A model generated the notes under the pieces. It was not told the origin of the DNA. It did not search any database and saw only the letters and a list, made by a program, of their open reading frames with translations. A program made the position numbers and the translations under genes. From NCBI GenBank assembly GCA_963804005.1, contig CAWDOP010000012.1, forward strand, positions 1 through 64,000: DNA of 64,000 bases, written 5' to 3'. Shown piece by piece: positions 55,530 through 64,000 of the stretch (positions within the stretch are counted from its first letter, which is position 1; each line of letters starts with the position of its first letter). Origin of the DNA: JAGXRK01 sp963804005. Its GTDB lineage: Bacteria; Bacteroidota; Ignavibacteria; Ignavibacteriales; Ignavibacteriaceae.

Positions 55530-56117
55530 ATGAGTTTAAGTGAAAATGAGGTTCTTGAAATATTTACAAAAACAGAAGCACTTTTAAATGGTCATTTCCT
55601 TCTTACTTCAGGAAGACACAGCGATAAGTATTTCCAATGTGCAAAAGTATTACAGTATACGAATTATACTGAACAAGTTTGTTCGAACATCGCCGATTAT
55701 TTCAAAGACTTTGAAATTGATACCGTTATCGCTCCTGCAATGGGTGGAATAATTGTCGGTAGCGAAGTTGCTCGTCAGCTAGGTAAAAGATCAATCTTCA
55801 CAGAGCGGGAAGAAAAGATTATGACACTTCGCAGAGGTTTCACTCTCGAAAAAGGTGAAAAAGTTCTTGTATGTGAAGACGTAGTCACAACAGGCGGATC
55901 TGTTTTTGAAGTAATAAATATTGTTGAGCAACTTGGTGCTGAAGTAGCTGGAATAGGATTTATTGTTGATCGCAGCAATGGAAAAGTAAATTTTGGTTAT
56001 CCTCAAAAAAGTACTCTAATGGTTGAGGTGATATCCTATTCTCCCGATGATTGTCCGCTTTGTCAAGAAAATAAAATTCCGTTAGTAAAACCCGGTTCAA
56101 GAAAGGCTGTAAAATGA
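55530..56117 (+). CDS. pyrE: Orotate phosphoribosyltransferase
   Basis: Transfers phosphoribose from PRPP to orotate in UMP synthesis; 195 residues. The N-terminal GHFLLTSGRHSDKYFQCAKV, the flexible-loop region TEREEKIMTLRRGF and the PRPP motif VLVCEDVVTTGGSV are complete. The C-terminal DDCPLCQENKIPLVKPGSR is typical of this subgroup. The last four bases overlap the MscS-type gene (ATGA), so they share an operon. Confidence 0.95.
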   Translation: MSLSENEVLEIFTKTEALLNGHFLLTSGRHSDKYFQCAKVLQYTNYTEQVCSNIADYFKDFEIDTVIAPAMGGIIVGSEVARQLGKRSIFTEREEKIMTLRRGFTLEKGEKVLVCEDVVTTGGSVFEVINIVEQLGAEVAGIGFIVDRSNGKVNFGYPQKSTLMVEVISYSPDDCPLCQENKIPLVKPGSRKAVK

Positions 56118-57241
56118 ATTTCTTTTTAGATCTATTAAGAAACTTCCTTCAGGATGAATTATTATATCGTGTTGTACTAATAGTAATCACTATAGTACTG
56201 TCATTCCTGATTTCTAAAATGCTTGGGTTTATTTTAAAGAAGATTATCAAACCCTTTGTAGCGAAAACTGAAACAGAACTTGATGACAAATTGCTGGCTA
56301 TCATCGGTTCGGGAATTTATAAGATTACTTTTATCGGCGGTATTTTTCTTGCTTTAGAAATTTTCGACAAAGGTATAAAATCGGAATCAAAACTTCTATC
56401 CAGCCCGCTAATAGAGATCTATCCCTTCCTTGATACTGTGCTGCTGATTCTTAATGCAATTCTTTTTATAATTTTTATTTTCATAGTGCTGAGAATTTTA
56501 TTCAGAGTTATACACTTGGCTTTTGACTGGTATGCTGAAAAAATTAACGCTGTGGATGATAGAAATCTCAGCGGCAGTCTTTTCCCTTTACTAAAGAAAG
56601 TATCAAAAATTTTGTTGTTTGCACTTGGTATAGTGATCGTACTTGCAAAATTTAATGTGGATGTCAGCGCATTTGTTGTTTCACTAGGAGTTGGTTCTCT
56701 GGCAATTGCACTTGCAGCACAGGAAACAATTTCAAATATGATCTCCGGTTTTATTATAATGATTGATCGTCCTTTCCGCATCGGCGATCGCATTCGTTAT
56801 GCTGATAACCAGATAGGCGATGTAGTTGAAATTGGAATTCGAAGCACAAAGATTCAGGATTTTGATAACAATATTGTAGTAATTCCAAATAATGAAATTG
56901 TTAATTCCAGCTTGGTTAATATCACTTATCCAACTACATTAACAAGAGTTACTGTTGAAGTCGGTGTAGCTTATGGATCAGATATAAACAAAGTTAAAAA
57001 AGTTATGCTCAAGGCTGCAGAAGAAGATCCTGATCTGTCTACTCAAAAACAGCCGGATGTTTTCTTTTTAAATTTTGGCGATTCATCACTCGATTTTCGC
57101 CTTGTTGCATTTACTGATCATTACATTAGTGCCTGGACAATGCAATGCAGGTTAAGAGAAAATATTTATGAACTGTTCAATAAGGAAGGAATCGAAATTC
57201 CTTTCCCGCAAAGAGTTATTCATTACCCAAATAAATCATAG
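56114..57241 (+). CDS. MscS-family mechanosensitive ion channel
   Basis: Small-conductance channel relieving osmotic pressure; 375 residues. Three to five N-terminal membrane segments, then the pore helix region (VDVSAFVVSLGVGSLAIALAAQETISNMISGFIIM) and the beta domain (DRPFRIGDRIRY, then DVVEIGIRSTKIQDFDNNIVVIPNNEIVNS). The extra N-terminal helices suggest an MscM/YnaI-like topology. Translation is coupled with pyrE. The peptidase gene follows by seven bases. Confidence 0.94.
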   Translation: MNFFLDLLRNFLQDELLYRVVLIVITIVLSFLISKMLGFILKKIIKPFVAKTETELDDKLLAIIGSGIYKITFIGGIFLALEIFDKGIKSESKLLSSPLIEIYPFLDTVLLILNAILFIIFIFIVLRILFRVIHLAFDWYAEKINAVDDRNLSGSLFPLLKKVSKILLFALGIVIVLAKFNVDVSAFVVSLGVGSLAIALAAQETISNMISGFIIMIDRPFRIGDRIRYADNQIGDVVEIGIRSTKIQDFDNNIVVIPNNEIVNSSLVNITYPTTLTRVTVEVGVAYGSDINKVKKVMLKAAEEDPDLSTQKQPDVFFLNFGDSSLDFRLVAFTDHYISAWTMQCRLRENIYELFNKEGIEIPFPQRVIHYPNKS

Positions 57242-57248
57242 GATTATT

Positions 57249-58601
57249 ATGAAAAATAAATTTATGAATAGAACGCAGATAGTGTGGAATAAACAGATTA
57301 TAAATGATTTTTATCCGTGTGAATCCGTCAAATCCGTGTTCTGTTTATTCTTGATTTTGTTTTCAACTGTATCTTTTGCGCAAATCAAATTCGATGATTA
57401 CTTTCATAACAAAACCTTAAGATTAGATTATTTCCATACAGGCAATCACGAAGAAGATTTTTATTCCTTCGATGAATTAATTGAAGAACCCTTTTGGGCC
57501 GGATCAAAGGTAAATCTTATTGATAAATTTAATTTTGGCAATTATAAATTTGTTGTTGTAGATGAAGCATCTGGTAATCCTATTTATTCCAGGACTTACT
57601 CTACTTTATTTGCAGAATGGCAAACCGTTGATGAAGCAAAAGAAACTTATAAATCGTTTAGCGAAACAGGTGTTTTTCCTTTTCCAAAGAACAATGTTAT
57701 TGTTGAATTTTATGGACGGGACAGGCAAAATAATCTCGTCAAAAAATTTGAGTATAAAATTGATCCGAAAAATTATTTCATCAAAAAAGAACGACCGATG
57801 AAATATGAAACTATACAAGTTTTATATAACGGTGATCCGGCAAATAAAGTTGATGTTGCTTTTGTTCCTGAAGGTTATACCCAGGAAGAAATGGAAATGT
57901 TTAAAGAAGATTGCCAAAAGTTTGCGGGATATTTTTTTAATGCCTCTCCATTTAAAGAAAATAAAAATAATTTTAATATTTGGGCAGTCTTGGCACCTTC
58001 AGAAGAATCAGGTACTGATATTCCTGCAGATAATATCTGGAAGAACAGCTTGCTTAATTCTACTTTTTACACTTTTGATCTTGAAAGATATTTGATGACA
58101 ACTGATAATAAAACATTACGTCATGTGGCGTCAAATGTTCCTTACGATCAGATCTATATTATAGTCAATTCAACTAAATACGGGGGTGGTGCAATTTATA
58201 ACCACTATTCTTTATGTGTGAATAAAAATATTCATGAAGAATTTGTTTTTACTCACGAGTTTGGTCACGGCTTTGCCTTCCTGGCTGATGAGTATTATAA
58301 CTCTGATGTAGCCTATAATGATTTTTACGATGTTAGTGTTGAACCCTTGGAACCTAATATAACAACACTTGTTTATTTTGAATCGAAGTGGAAAAATATG
58401 GTTAACAAAGAAACTCCGATTCCTACTCCAGCTATAGAAGAATATAAAGAGAAAGTCGGTGCATTTGAAGGCGGCGGTTATGTGGCAAAAGGAGTATATC
58501 GTCCTAAGCAGGATTGTACAATGAAATCTATCTCTGTAGATAATTTTTGTCCTGTTTGCAAAAAAACAATTCAGGATATGATTGATTTTTACTGTAAATA
58601 A
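57249..58601 (+). CDS. M64-family (IgA peptidase-like) secreted metallopeptidase
   Basis: 450 residues. The catalytic zinc motif HEFGHGFAFLADEYY (HExxH with the further ligand in the LADEY part) and a DVAFVPEGYTQEEM segment identify peptidase M64; a cysteine-rich C-terminus (CPVCKKTIQDM) follows. The signal peptide (VFCLFLILFSTVSFAQ) begins only about 30 residues after the ATG because a dispersed repeat (57271-57341) is read through in frame, giving an unusually long N-terminal segment. AGGA is five bases before ATG 57249. A longer frame from 57168 overlaps the channel gene and is rejected. Confidence 0.85.
   Translation: MKNKFMNRTQIVWNKQIINDFYPCESVKSVFCLFLILFSTVSFAQIKFDDYFHNKTLRLDYFHTGNHEEDFYSFDELIEEPFWAGSKVNLIDKFNFGNYKFVVVDEASGNPIYSRTYSTLFAEWQTVDEAKETYKSFSETGVFPFPKNNVIVEFYGRDRQNNLVKKFEYKIDPKNYFIKKERPMKYETIQVLYNGDPANKVDVAFVPEGYTQEEMEMFKEDCQKFAGYFFNASPFKENKNNFNIWAVLAPSEESGTDIPADNIWKNSLLNSTFYTFDLERYLMTTDNKTLRHVASNVPYDQIYIIVNSTKYGGGAIYNHYSLCVNKNIHEEFVFTHEFGHGFAFLADEYYNSDVAYNDFYDVSVEPLEPNITTLVYFESKWKNMVNKETPIPTPAIEEYKEKVGAFEGGGYVAKGVYRPKQDCTMKSISVDNFCPVCKKTIQDMIDFYCK
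57271..57341. repeat. Imperfect palindromic repeat inside the M64 peptidase 5' end
   Basis: About 71 bases beginning GAACGCAGAT and ending ATCCGTGTTC, so the termini are inverted with two mismatches in ten. The right half has the unit CCGTG/CCGTC at about 10-11 base spacing (ATCCGTGTG, AATCCGTCA, AATCCGTGTT). A related half-copy lies at 25071-25101. The element is translated as part of the peptidase N-terminus. Confidence 0.6.
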
Positions 58602-58627
58602 GGATAAAAACTTAAAGAAAGAATAAA

Positions 58628-59866
58628 TTGGATCAGAAAAAATTACACAGAACAATAGAAATAATAGCTTCAAAAAAGTTTTCTTCGGATGAAGAATTAT
58701 TAAAAACTGTTCTTAAAGAAATTGTTGATGATAAAAGTATTGAAAACGTAAATGGAGGAAGAGTTTGGAAATTATTTCCCGAACTTGGCGGTTATAAACT
58801 TCTCTATCAGTGCGGTAAATTACAAAAATTATCCTCTGGCCTTCTTATAAAAATAAGTGATTATTCTACTTTTGATCTGATATCGAAAGAAAGAACTATC
58901 CTTGCTAATGAAACGAACGAACTCCTTCGAAAAAAAGGCATCTTTAAATTTTCTGCATCCGGACTTGGATTTAAAAGTAAAGTAGATGGCAAACCTTATT
59001 TCGACTATATACTTGCATTAAATAGTAATTCGATAAACGAAGAATTGAGAATTACACTTAGTATAATAGCCACTGCATTAACTTCTCAAATCAAACAAAG
59101 ACGATACTCCGCAAGCGCCAATAATTTTAAAGCGGATATAGACAAAGCCAGACAGCTTCAGAAAAGCATTCTTCCTGAACATGAATACAGTTTTTTCAAC
59201 TATGATATTTATGGATTGACTTTCCCGGCAGAAATTGTTGGAGGAGATTTTTTCGATTACCTCGAAGTTGGTGACAATAAAGAAATTCTGGCAGTAGCAT
59301 TAGGTGATGCAGCCAGTAAAGGCGTAGCAGCTGCTGCCGAAGCGATGTACATCTCAGGAGCTTTAAGAATGGCTAGCAACTTCGAAATAAAAATTACACC
59401 ATTAATGCAAAAAATGAATCAGCTTGTAAATAAAATATTTGAAGATGATAAGTTCACTTCACTTTTTTATGGTGAAATATTTTCTGATGAAAAAGGATTA
59501 TTCTTGTACGCAAATGCCGGACATAATCCGCCCATATTTCTGAAAAACAGATCTAATAAAATTGAATTTCTTGAACCAACAGGTCCTGTACTTGGTCCTG
59601 TTCCACACGCAAAGTATAATATTGAAAGCATTAATTTTGAATTAGGAGATATTCTCGTTCTTTTTTCTGATGGTATAACTGAATCTGCTGATTTAAATTA
59701 TGAACAATTTGGTGAAAAAAGATTAACGAAGATTATCAGAAAGAATAAAGATAAAACACCGAAAGAAATCATTTACAAAATTTTGGATGAAGTTATTAAA
59801 TATTCTAAGAACGGTCAATATTCGGATGATAAAACATTAGTTGTAATTAAACGTGTAAGAGGATGA
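58628..59866 (+). CDS. SpoIIE PP2C-type phosphatase (stand-alone)
   Basis: 412 residues, no membrane segment. The N-terminal 150 residues form a small alpha/beta sensor-like domain I cannot name; a short linker (KADIDKARQLQKSILP) leads to the SpoIIE domain (about 185-412). Catalytic motifs are IVGGDFFDY, LGDAASKGVAAA (a variant of the usual DVSGKG), LFSDGITES and QYSDDKTLV. The start is TTG at 58628; the SD is modest (AAAGA). It is separate from the cluster at 31-38 kb but may act on the same STAS proteins. Flanked by unrelated genes. Confidence 0.88.
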   Translation: MDQKKLHRTIEIIASKKFSSDEELLKTVLKEIVDDKSIENVNGGRVWKLFPELGGYKLLYQCGKLQKLSSGLLIKISDYSTFDLISKERTILANETNELLRKKGIFKFSASGLGFKSKVDGKPYFDYILALNSNSINEELRITLSIIATALTSQIKQRRYSASANNFKADIDKARQLQKSILPEHEYSFFNYDIYGLTFPAEIVGGDFFDYLEVGDNKEILAVALGDAASKGVAAAAEAMYISGALRMASNFEIKITPLMQKMNQLVNKIFEDDKFTSLFYGEIFSDEKGLFLYANAGHNPPIFLKNRSNKIEFLEPTGPVLGPVPHAKYNIESINFELGDILVLFSDGITESADLNYEQFGEKRLTKIIRKNKDKTPKEIIYKILDEVIKYSKNGQYSDDKTLVVIKRVRG

Positions 59867-59893
59867 TCTGTCGTTAAAAATCAGGAAAGTATT

Positions 59894-61258
59894 ATGATTC
59901 AATCAATAAATCCTTATGACAATTCTTTAGTCAATACTTATGAAGAAATGACAAATAGTGAAGTTGATACAATTCTTAAATCTTCACAGCAGTCATTTGA
60001 TGAATGGAAACGCGTTCCTATATCGCAACGAGCTGCTCTTATGAAAAAAGCCGGAGCGGTTTTAAGAAGTAATATTAAAGAATACTCTGAATTGATGACT
60101 ATAGAAATGGGAAAGCCGATTGGACAATCTCGTGCTGAAGTTGAAAAGTGTGCTTGGGTCTGTGATTATTACTCAGAGAATGCAGAAAAATTTTTACAGG
60201 ATGAAATCATTCAAACAGATGCATCAAAGAGTTTTGTTAGCTATCAACCGCTTGGAGTTATACTTGCCATTATGCCGTGGAATTTTCCTTTCTGGCAGGT
60301 TATAAGATTTGCAGCACCCACTTTAATGGCAGGTAATACTAGTGTTTTAAAACATGCTTCAAATGTAACCGGATCAGCTCTTGCAATTGAAGATATTTTT
60401 AAGAAAGCCGGATTTCCGGAAAATGTTTTTAGAACGCTTGTTCTCTCATCTAAAAATGTTAAGCGCGTAATTGAAAATCCTATTGTGCAAGCTGTAAGCA
60501 TTACTGGTAGCGTTCCGGCAGGAAAAGCCGTTGCATCTGCAGCAGGATATGTTCTTAAAAAATGCGTGCTTGAATTAGGCGGAAGTGACCCTTATGTTGT
60601 TCTTGAAGATGCCGATCTTGAAGCTGCTGCCGATATATGTGTAACGTCAAGATTAATAAACGGGGGACAAAGCTGTATTGCTGCTAAAAGATTTATAATT
60701 GTTGAATCAGTATTTGATAAGTTCAAAAAACTTTTTACTGATAAAATGATATCAAAAAAAATGGGAAATCCTCTCGATGAATCTAATGATATTGGTCCGC
60801 AGGCAAGTATTCCTCTAAGAGATGAACTTCACGATCAGGTTTTAAGATCAATAAAAGCGGGAGCAAAATTATTAATAGGTGGAGAAATTCCTTCTGGAAA
60901 AAATGCATTCTATCCACAGACTGTTCTTACAAATGTAACTCCAGGAATGCCAGCTTTTTATGAAGAATTGTTCGGTCCTGTGGCCGCTTTAATAAAATCA
61001 AAAAATGAAGCTGATGCAATAAAATTAGCTAATCAGTCTGTTTTTGGTTTAGGTTCTGCAGTGTTTACAGAAGATGTTAAACGAGGTGAACGAATTGCTA
61101 AAGAAGAATTAAATGCCGGTAGTTCTTTTGTGAATGCATTCGTAAGATCGGATCCTCGATTGCCTTTTGGCGGGATAAAAGAATCAGGTTACGGAAGAGA
61201 ACTTTCTCCCTTTGGTATAAAAGAGTTTGTGAATATTAAAACTGTATATATAAAGTAA
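59894..61258 (+). CDS. NAD(P)-dependent aldehyde dehydrogenase, succinate-semialdehyde type
   Basis: 454-residue ALDH. Seen: MPWNFPFWQVIRFAAPTL (cofactor region), ITGSVPAGKAV, the catalytic Glu in CVLELGGSDPYVV, the catalytic Cys in NGGQSCIAAKRF, and LPFGGIKESGYGREL near the end. The short length and QSCIAAKR motif match the YneI/SSADH branch, so succinate semialdehyde is the likely substrate, giving succinate. No GABA transaminase is nearby. AGGAAAG precedes the ATG. Confidence 0.9.
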   Translation: MIQSINPYDNSLVNTYEEMTNSEVDTILKSSQQSFDEWKRVPISQRAALMKKAGAVLRSNIKEYSELMTIEMGKPIGQSRAEVEKCAWVCDYYSENAEKFLQDEIIQTDASKSFVSYQPLGVILAIMPWNFPFWQVIRFAAPTLMAGNTSVLKHASNVTGSALAIEDIFKKAGFPENVFRTLVLSSKNVKRVIENPIVQAVSITGSVPAGKAVASAAGYVLKKCVLELGGSDPYVVLEDADLEAAADICVTSRLINGGQSCIAAKRFIIVESVFDKFKKLFTDKMISKKMGNPLDESNDIGPQASIPLRDELHDQVLRSIKAGAKLLIGGEIPSGKNAFYPQTVLTNVTPGMPAFYEELFGPVAALIKSKNEADAIKLANQSVFGLGSAVFTEDVKRGERIAKEELNAGSSFVNAFVRSDPRLPFGGIKESGYGRELSPFGIKEFVNIKTVYIK

Positions 61259-61357
61259 TGCTTATTTAAGGATTATAAATTCAGATTCATTTAGAGCTTT
61301 TAGTGGACTTTTATCAAAATATTTTTTATTAAGTATTCAAACAAAATAAATTTTATT

Positions 61358-62680
61358 ATGGAAACAGCAATTGATAGTTTAGATGCTTTTCAGCATTTGA
61401 AGATGGTACCTGAACCTTTATTAGAATCGGGAAATTTGTTAACAATTCTTCAAGGTCTGGGAACAGTAATATTCATCGGACTTTTAATCGGACTTGAGCG
61501 TGAACATTCTCGATCAAAGGACCAGAAAATATTTGCGGGTATAAGAACATTTCCACTAATTGGAATTTTGGGCTTCCTTACAGCACTGGCTTCATCGCTT
61601 ACTTCTGAGTTGGTTTACGTTGCTGTATTATTTGGATTCTCGGGGCTTTTAATAACTGCTTATTTTTCTGCAACCAAAGACGGAAGACTCGGCGGTACAT
61701 CCGAGGTAACAGGATTTCTTGTTTTTATTTTAGGTACAATGGTTTACTGGGGATACCTTCTTCTTCCGGTTATCATTGCAATAATAATTACAATTTTCTT
61801 ATCTCTTAAAATTCAGCTTCACACTTTTGTTGGAAAAATCAGTGGCGAGGATATTTTTGCTACACTAAAATTAGCAATTATATCAATTATAATTTTACCT
61901 TTATTACCGGATAAAACATTCGGTCCGCTTGATGTTCTTAATCCGCGCTTAATTTGGTATATGGTAATATTCATAAGCGGAATAAGTTTTGTCGGTTATT
62001 TTTTTATCAAACTTTTAGGTAAAGATAGAGGAATTGTTTTAACAGGATTATTAGGCGGATTAGTCTCCAGTACCGCAGTTGCATTTTCTTTATCTAAGAA
62101 GAGCATTCAGGAGCCACAGTTATCTTACAATTATTCAATTGGTATTGTGCTGGCTTCAGCAATGATGTTCGTACGTGTATTTATAATTGTGCTTGTTATA
62201 AACAGTGCATTAGTCTCAAATCTTTGGATTCCGCTTCTTGTTTTTGCTATTATAGGATATATTGTCAGTCGAATAATGTATAAAAAAGGATCTAAAAATG
62301 AATCATCTGAAATTGAGATCAGCAATCCTTTTGAACTTAAGTCTGCATTCTTATTTGGACTTTTATTCGCAGTTGTGATTTTTGGTGCAAAAGCCGCACA
62401 GGTTTATCTCGGCGATCAGGGAATTTATGCAGCAAGTGCTCTGGCAGGATTAACAAGCGTTGACGCTATTGCTCTTTCTATTACCAAACTATCGTCAGAA
62501 AATTTAGTTTTTCTTGTTGCAGAGAAAGCAATTATTATTGCGTTGATATCTAACACAATTGTAAAGATGTTAATTACAGTTATCTGGGGTTCACCTGAGC
62601 TTAAGAAATCCGCAATAAAAGGTCTTAGTCTCGTTTTAATTATTCCTGTGATCTATCTGATTACACTTTTCATTTTTTAA
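61358..62680 (+). CDS. MgtC/SapB-DUF4010 membrane protein
   Basis: 440 residues with about twelve hydrophobic segments. The N-terminal third matches the MgtC/SapB family (FIGLLIGLEREHSR, then AGIRTFPLIGILGFL, then GTSEVTGFLVFILGT). The rest is the DUF4010 module (GLLGGLVSSTAVAFSLSKKS, then ASALAGLTSVDAIALSITKL). The function is unproven; MgtC relatives affect magnesium stress and ATP homeostasis, but this fusion type has no assigned substrate. It stands alone between the aldehyde dehydrogenase and truA. Confidence 0.88.
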   Translation: METAIDSLDAFQHLKMVPEPLLESGNLLTILQGLGTVIFIGLLIGLEREHSRSKDQKIFAGIRTFPLIGILGFLTALASSLTSELVYVAVLFGFSGLLITAYFSATKDGRLGGTSEVTGFLVFILGTMVYWGYLLLPVIIAIIITIFLSLKIQLHTFVGKISGEDIFATLKLAIISIIILPLLPDKTFGPLDVLNPRLIWYMVIFISGISFVGYFFIKLLGKDRGIVLTGLLGGLVSSTAVAFSLSKKSIQEPQLSYNYSIGIVLASAMMFVRVFIIVLVINSALVSNLWIPLLVFAIIGYIVSRIMYKKGSKNESSEIEISNPFELKSAFLFGLLFAVVIFGAKAAQVYLGDQGIYAASALAGLTSVDAIALSITKLSSENLVFLVAEKAIIIALISNTIVKMLITVIWGSPELKKSAIKGLSLVLIIPVIYLITLFIF

Positions 62681-62692
62681 TTTGGATAATAA

Positions 62693-63421
62693 GTGAATAA
62701 TTATAAACTGATAATTCAGTATGATGGAACTAATTATTCAGGTTGGCAAACGCAGATTAACGCAAAAACAATTCAGCAGACAATTACCGATTCAATAGGA
62801 ACAATCATAAAAGAAAAAGTAAATTTGATTGGCTCCGGAAGAACTGACACCGGCGTTCATGCAATTGGTCAGTCGGCAAATTTCAGAATTGAAACAGAAC
62901 TCGATCTTTATAAGTTCAAGTATTCACTAAACTCAGTTCTCCCGTATGATATTTCTGTATTAACAATGGAAAAAGTTGATATTGATTTTCACGCTAGATT
63001 TGATGCGAAGAAGAGAACTTATTTATACTTTATTTCAAAATATAAATCGCCATTCTTTAGAAAATATTCTTATCATTATCACGGTGAATTAAATCTTTCT
63101 GAATTGAATAACATTAGTAAAAATTTTTTAGGCAATAAAGATTTCACCTCATTCAGTAAAAAGAATACAGAGATTGATAATAAGTTTTGTGAAGTTTATG
63201 ATGCTAAATGGTACGGGAAAGATGATCTTGTAATTTTTGAAATAAGTGCAAATCGATTTCTTCATGGAATGGTTAGGACAATTACGGGAACAATTCTCAA
63301 AGTTTCAGGAACACAAGGCAGAGAAGAATTTATAAACGAAATATTTGAAAAGAAAAATAGAGAAGCGGCTCTAATGGCTGTTCCTGCTCACGGTTTGTTT
63401 TTACATAGTGTGGAATATTAA
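62693..63421 (+). CDS. truA: tRNA pseudouridine(38-40) synthase TruA
   Basis: Isomerises uridines 38-40 in tRNA anticodon arms; 242 residues. The catalytic Asp is in GSGRTDTGVHAIGQSANF; other family segments are IQYDGTNYSGWQTQ, FHARFDAKKRTYLYFI, and FEISANRFLHGMVRTITGTIL. The start is GTG at 62693, with TGGAT upstream. The stop abuts the degenerate DUF2231-like gene. Confidence 0.95.
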   Translation: MNNYKLIIQYDGTNYSGWQTQINAKTIQQTITDSIGTIIKEKVNLIGSGRTDTGVHAIGQSANFRIETELDLYKFKYSLNSVLPYDISVLTMEKVDIDFHARFDAKKRTYLYFISKYKSPFFRKYSYHYHGELNLSELNNISKNFLGNKDFTSFSKKNTEIDNKFCEVYDAKWYGKDDLVIFEISANRFLHGMVRTITGTILKVSGTQGREEFINEIFEKKNREAALMAVPAHGLFLHSVEY

Positions 63422-63677
63422 GCAGATAAAATTCTTAGAAGACCTGCATCATAAGGTAATTCATTTTCCGATTGCATTTTTTGTAAGATATCCAATCGTG
63501 GAATTAATTGCTTTAAACACGAAGAAAAAATATTCTAATAAAGCCGCAATGTTACTTTTTGTAGTTGGAATTATTGAAAAGTAATTTGTTCTTCAGGTTG
63601 GAGGTTACGGCGGTAAGCTCGCTAAGAGCAAAATTTTTGATTCTGTTCAAGAATTTAGTAAATCTAACAGAGAATAA
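63417..63677 (+). pseudogene. Remnant of a DUF2231-like membrane protein
   Basis: One frame encodes EDLHHKVIHFPIAFFV (from about 63438), YPIVELIALNTKKK and AAMLLFVVGIIEK, then meets TAA at 63582-63584. The same frame continues with VGGYGGKLAK and ends at TAA 63675-63677. LH.K.VHFPIA and the late GG..GGKL are the opening and closing marks of DUF2231-type proteins; the central membrane helices are missing. So it looks internally deleted and nonsense-mutated. No SD or ATG precedes it. Confidence 0.55.
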
Positions 63678-63716
63678 ATTTTTGTTACGGATTTTATTTT
63701 TTAATTTTGGGTTGAA

Positions 63717-64000
63717 ATGATTGTACAAAAAAATATATCAATACTACTTTTAATATTTCTGCTAACGGGTTTAGGTTTTTCTCAAACAAAATCTACTGAT
63801 AAAGCACAGGGATTTTTTCTTGCTTTTGCTGTTGGACCAAGAGTTCCAATTGCTGAATTTTCAAATCAAAGTATTATTGGTTACGGGATTAACATCGAGT
63901 TTTCTTACGCAGATACAGATGTTTTACCGATCTTCTTTTTCGCAACTGTAGGATTTGAACAATATCCAGGTTCACAAGATTTTTACAAAATAACCGATTA
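63717..64000 (+). CDS. Outer-membrane barrel-like protein, N-terminal part (runs off the window)
   Basis: ATG at 63717 opens a frame that is still open at base 64000 (94 residues). A signal peptide (MIVQKNISILLLIFLLTGLGFSQ) is followed by beta-strand-like segments (FFLAFAVGPRVPIAEFS, GYGINIEFSYA, FFFATVGFEQYPG) of the kind found in Bacteroidota outer-membrane beta-barrels. No specific family is recognised. The SD is not evident in the short upstream TTTGGGTTGAA. Confidence 0.65.
   Translation, partial: MIVQKNISILLLIFLLTGLGFSQTKSTDKAQGFFLAFAVGPRVPIAEFSNQSIIGYGINIEFSYADTDVLPIFFFATVGFEQYPGSQDFYKITD

Noticed and set aside
1..64000. CRISPR arrays, transposases, integrases, tRNA or rRNA genes, phage modules
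   Set aside because: No regularly spaced direct repeats, no recombinase motifs and no tRNA-like cloverleaf were recognised in the spacers read by eye; a dedicated search could still find a tRNA.

Overview
The window is AT-rich, gene-dense bacterial DNA, about 60 genes with short spacers. Several traits point to the Bacteroidota/Chlorobiota side of the tree, most likely an Ignavibacteria-like organism. Two secreted proteins carry type IX secretion (T9SS) C-terminal signals, one with the YPNPFNP motif, and one of them looks like PorZ. There are outer-membrane beta-barrels with signal peptides, a menaquinone/ubiquinone C-methyltransferase, large separate SecD and SecF proteins, ClpC and FloA. 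TTG and GTG starts behind good Shine-Dalgarno (SD) sites are common. This placement is an inference from gene content; no rRNA or tRNA gene was seen.

Layout. 1-9.2 kb: 3' end of uvrA, an aldo/keto reductase, a TauE/SafE transporter, a CocE-type hydrolase, a DUF1028 protein, a rhomboid protease, and a CMD protein-amidohydrolase-rdgB run. 9.2-19.1 kb: a minus-strand rsmA-PAP2-menG operon, a ROK kinase, a PorZ-like protein with an ABC-F ATPase, and a crp-PHP-ribH operon. 19.3-27.8 kb: a PpiD/SurA-like isomerase, a barrel protein, aroK-aroB, nadA, an orphan histidine kinase and purA.

27.9-38.1 kb is the most distinctive part. It is a signalling block with an STAS protein, an ECF sigma factor and its zinc-less anti-sigma factor, then a partner-switching run: SpoIIE phosphatase, STAS antagonist, RsbW-like kinase, second SpoIIE phosphatase, and a third membrane-bound PDZ-like/GAF/SpoIIE phosphatase broken by two frameshifts. 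A fourth SpoIIE phosphatase lies alone at 58.6 kb.

38.2-52.2 kb is minus-strand: secD-secF, a nucleoside salvage group (cdd, tdk, CNT transporter, purine nucleoside phosphorylase), a glycosyltransferase with a frameshifted methyltransferase, and floA-unknown-UvrD helicase. A plus-strand T9SS-type protein with at least three frameshifts interrupts it. 52.6-64 kb: clpC, a pterin carbinolamine dehydratase, pyrE-mscS-M64 peptidase, the fourth SpoIIE phosphatase, an aldehyde dehydrogenase, an MgtC/DUF4010 membrane protein, truA, a decayed DUF2231-like gene, and the start of another barrel protein.

Most genes are housekeeping. I found no CRISPR array, integrase, transposase, phage cluster or defence island. 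The points worth a second look are the partner-switching locus, the concentration of lesions in a few dispensable genes, a dispersed palindromic repeat that is partly coding, and an inverted repeat followed by a tiny ORF with a strong SD.
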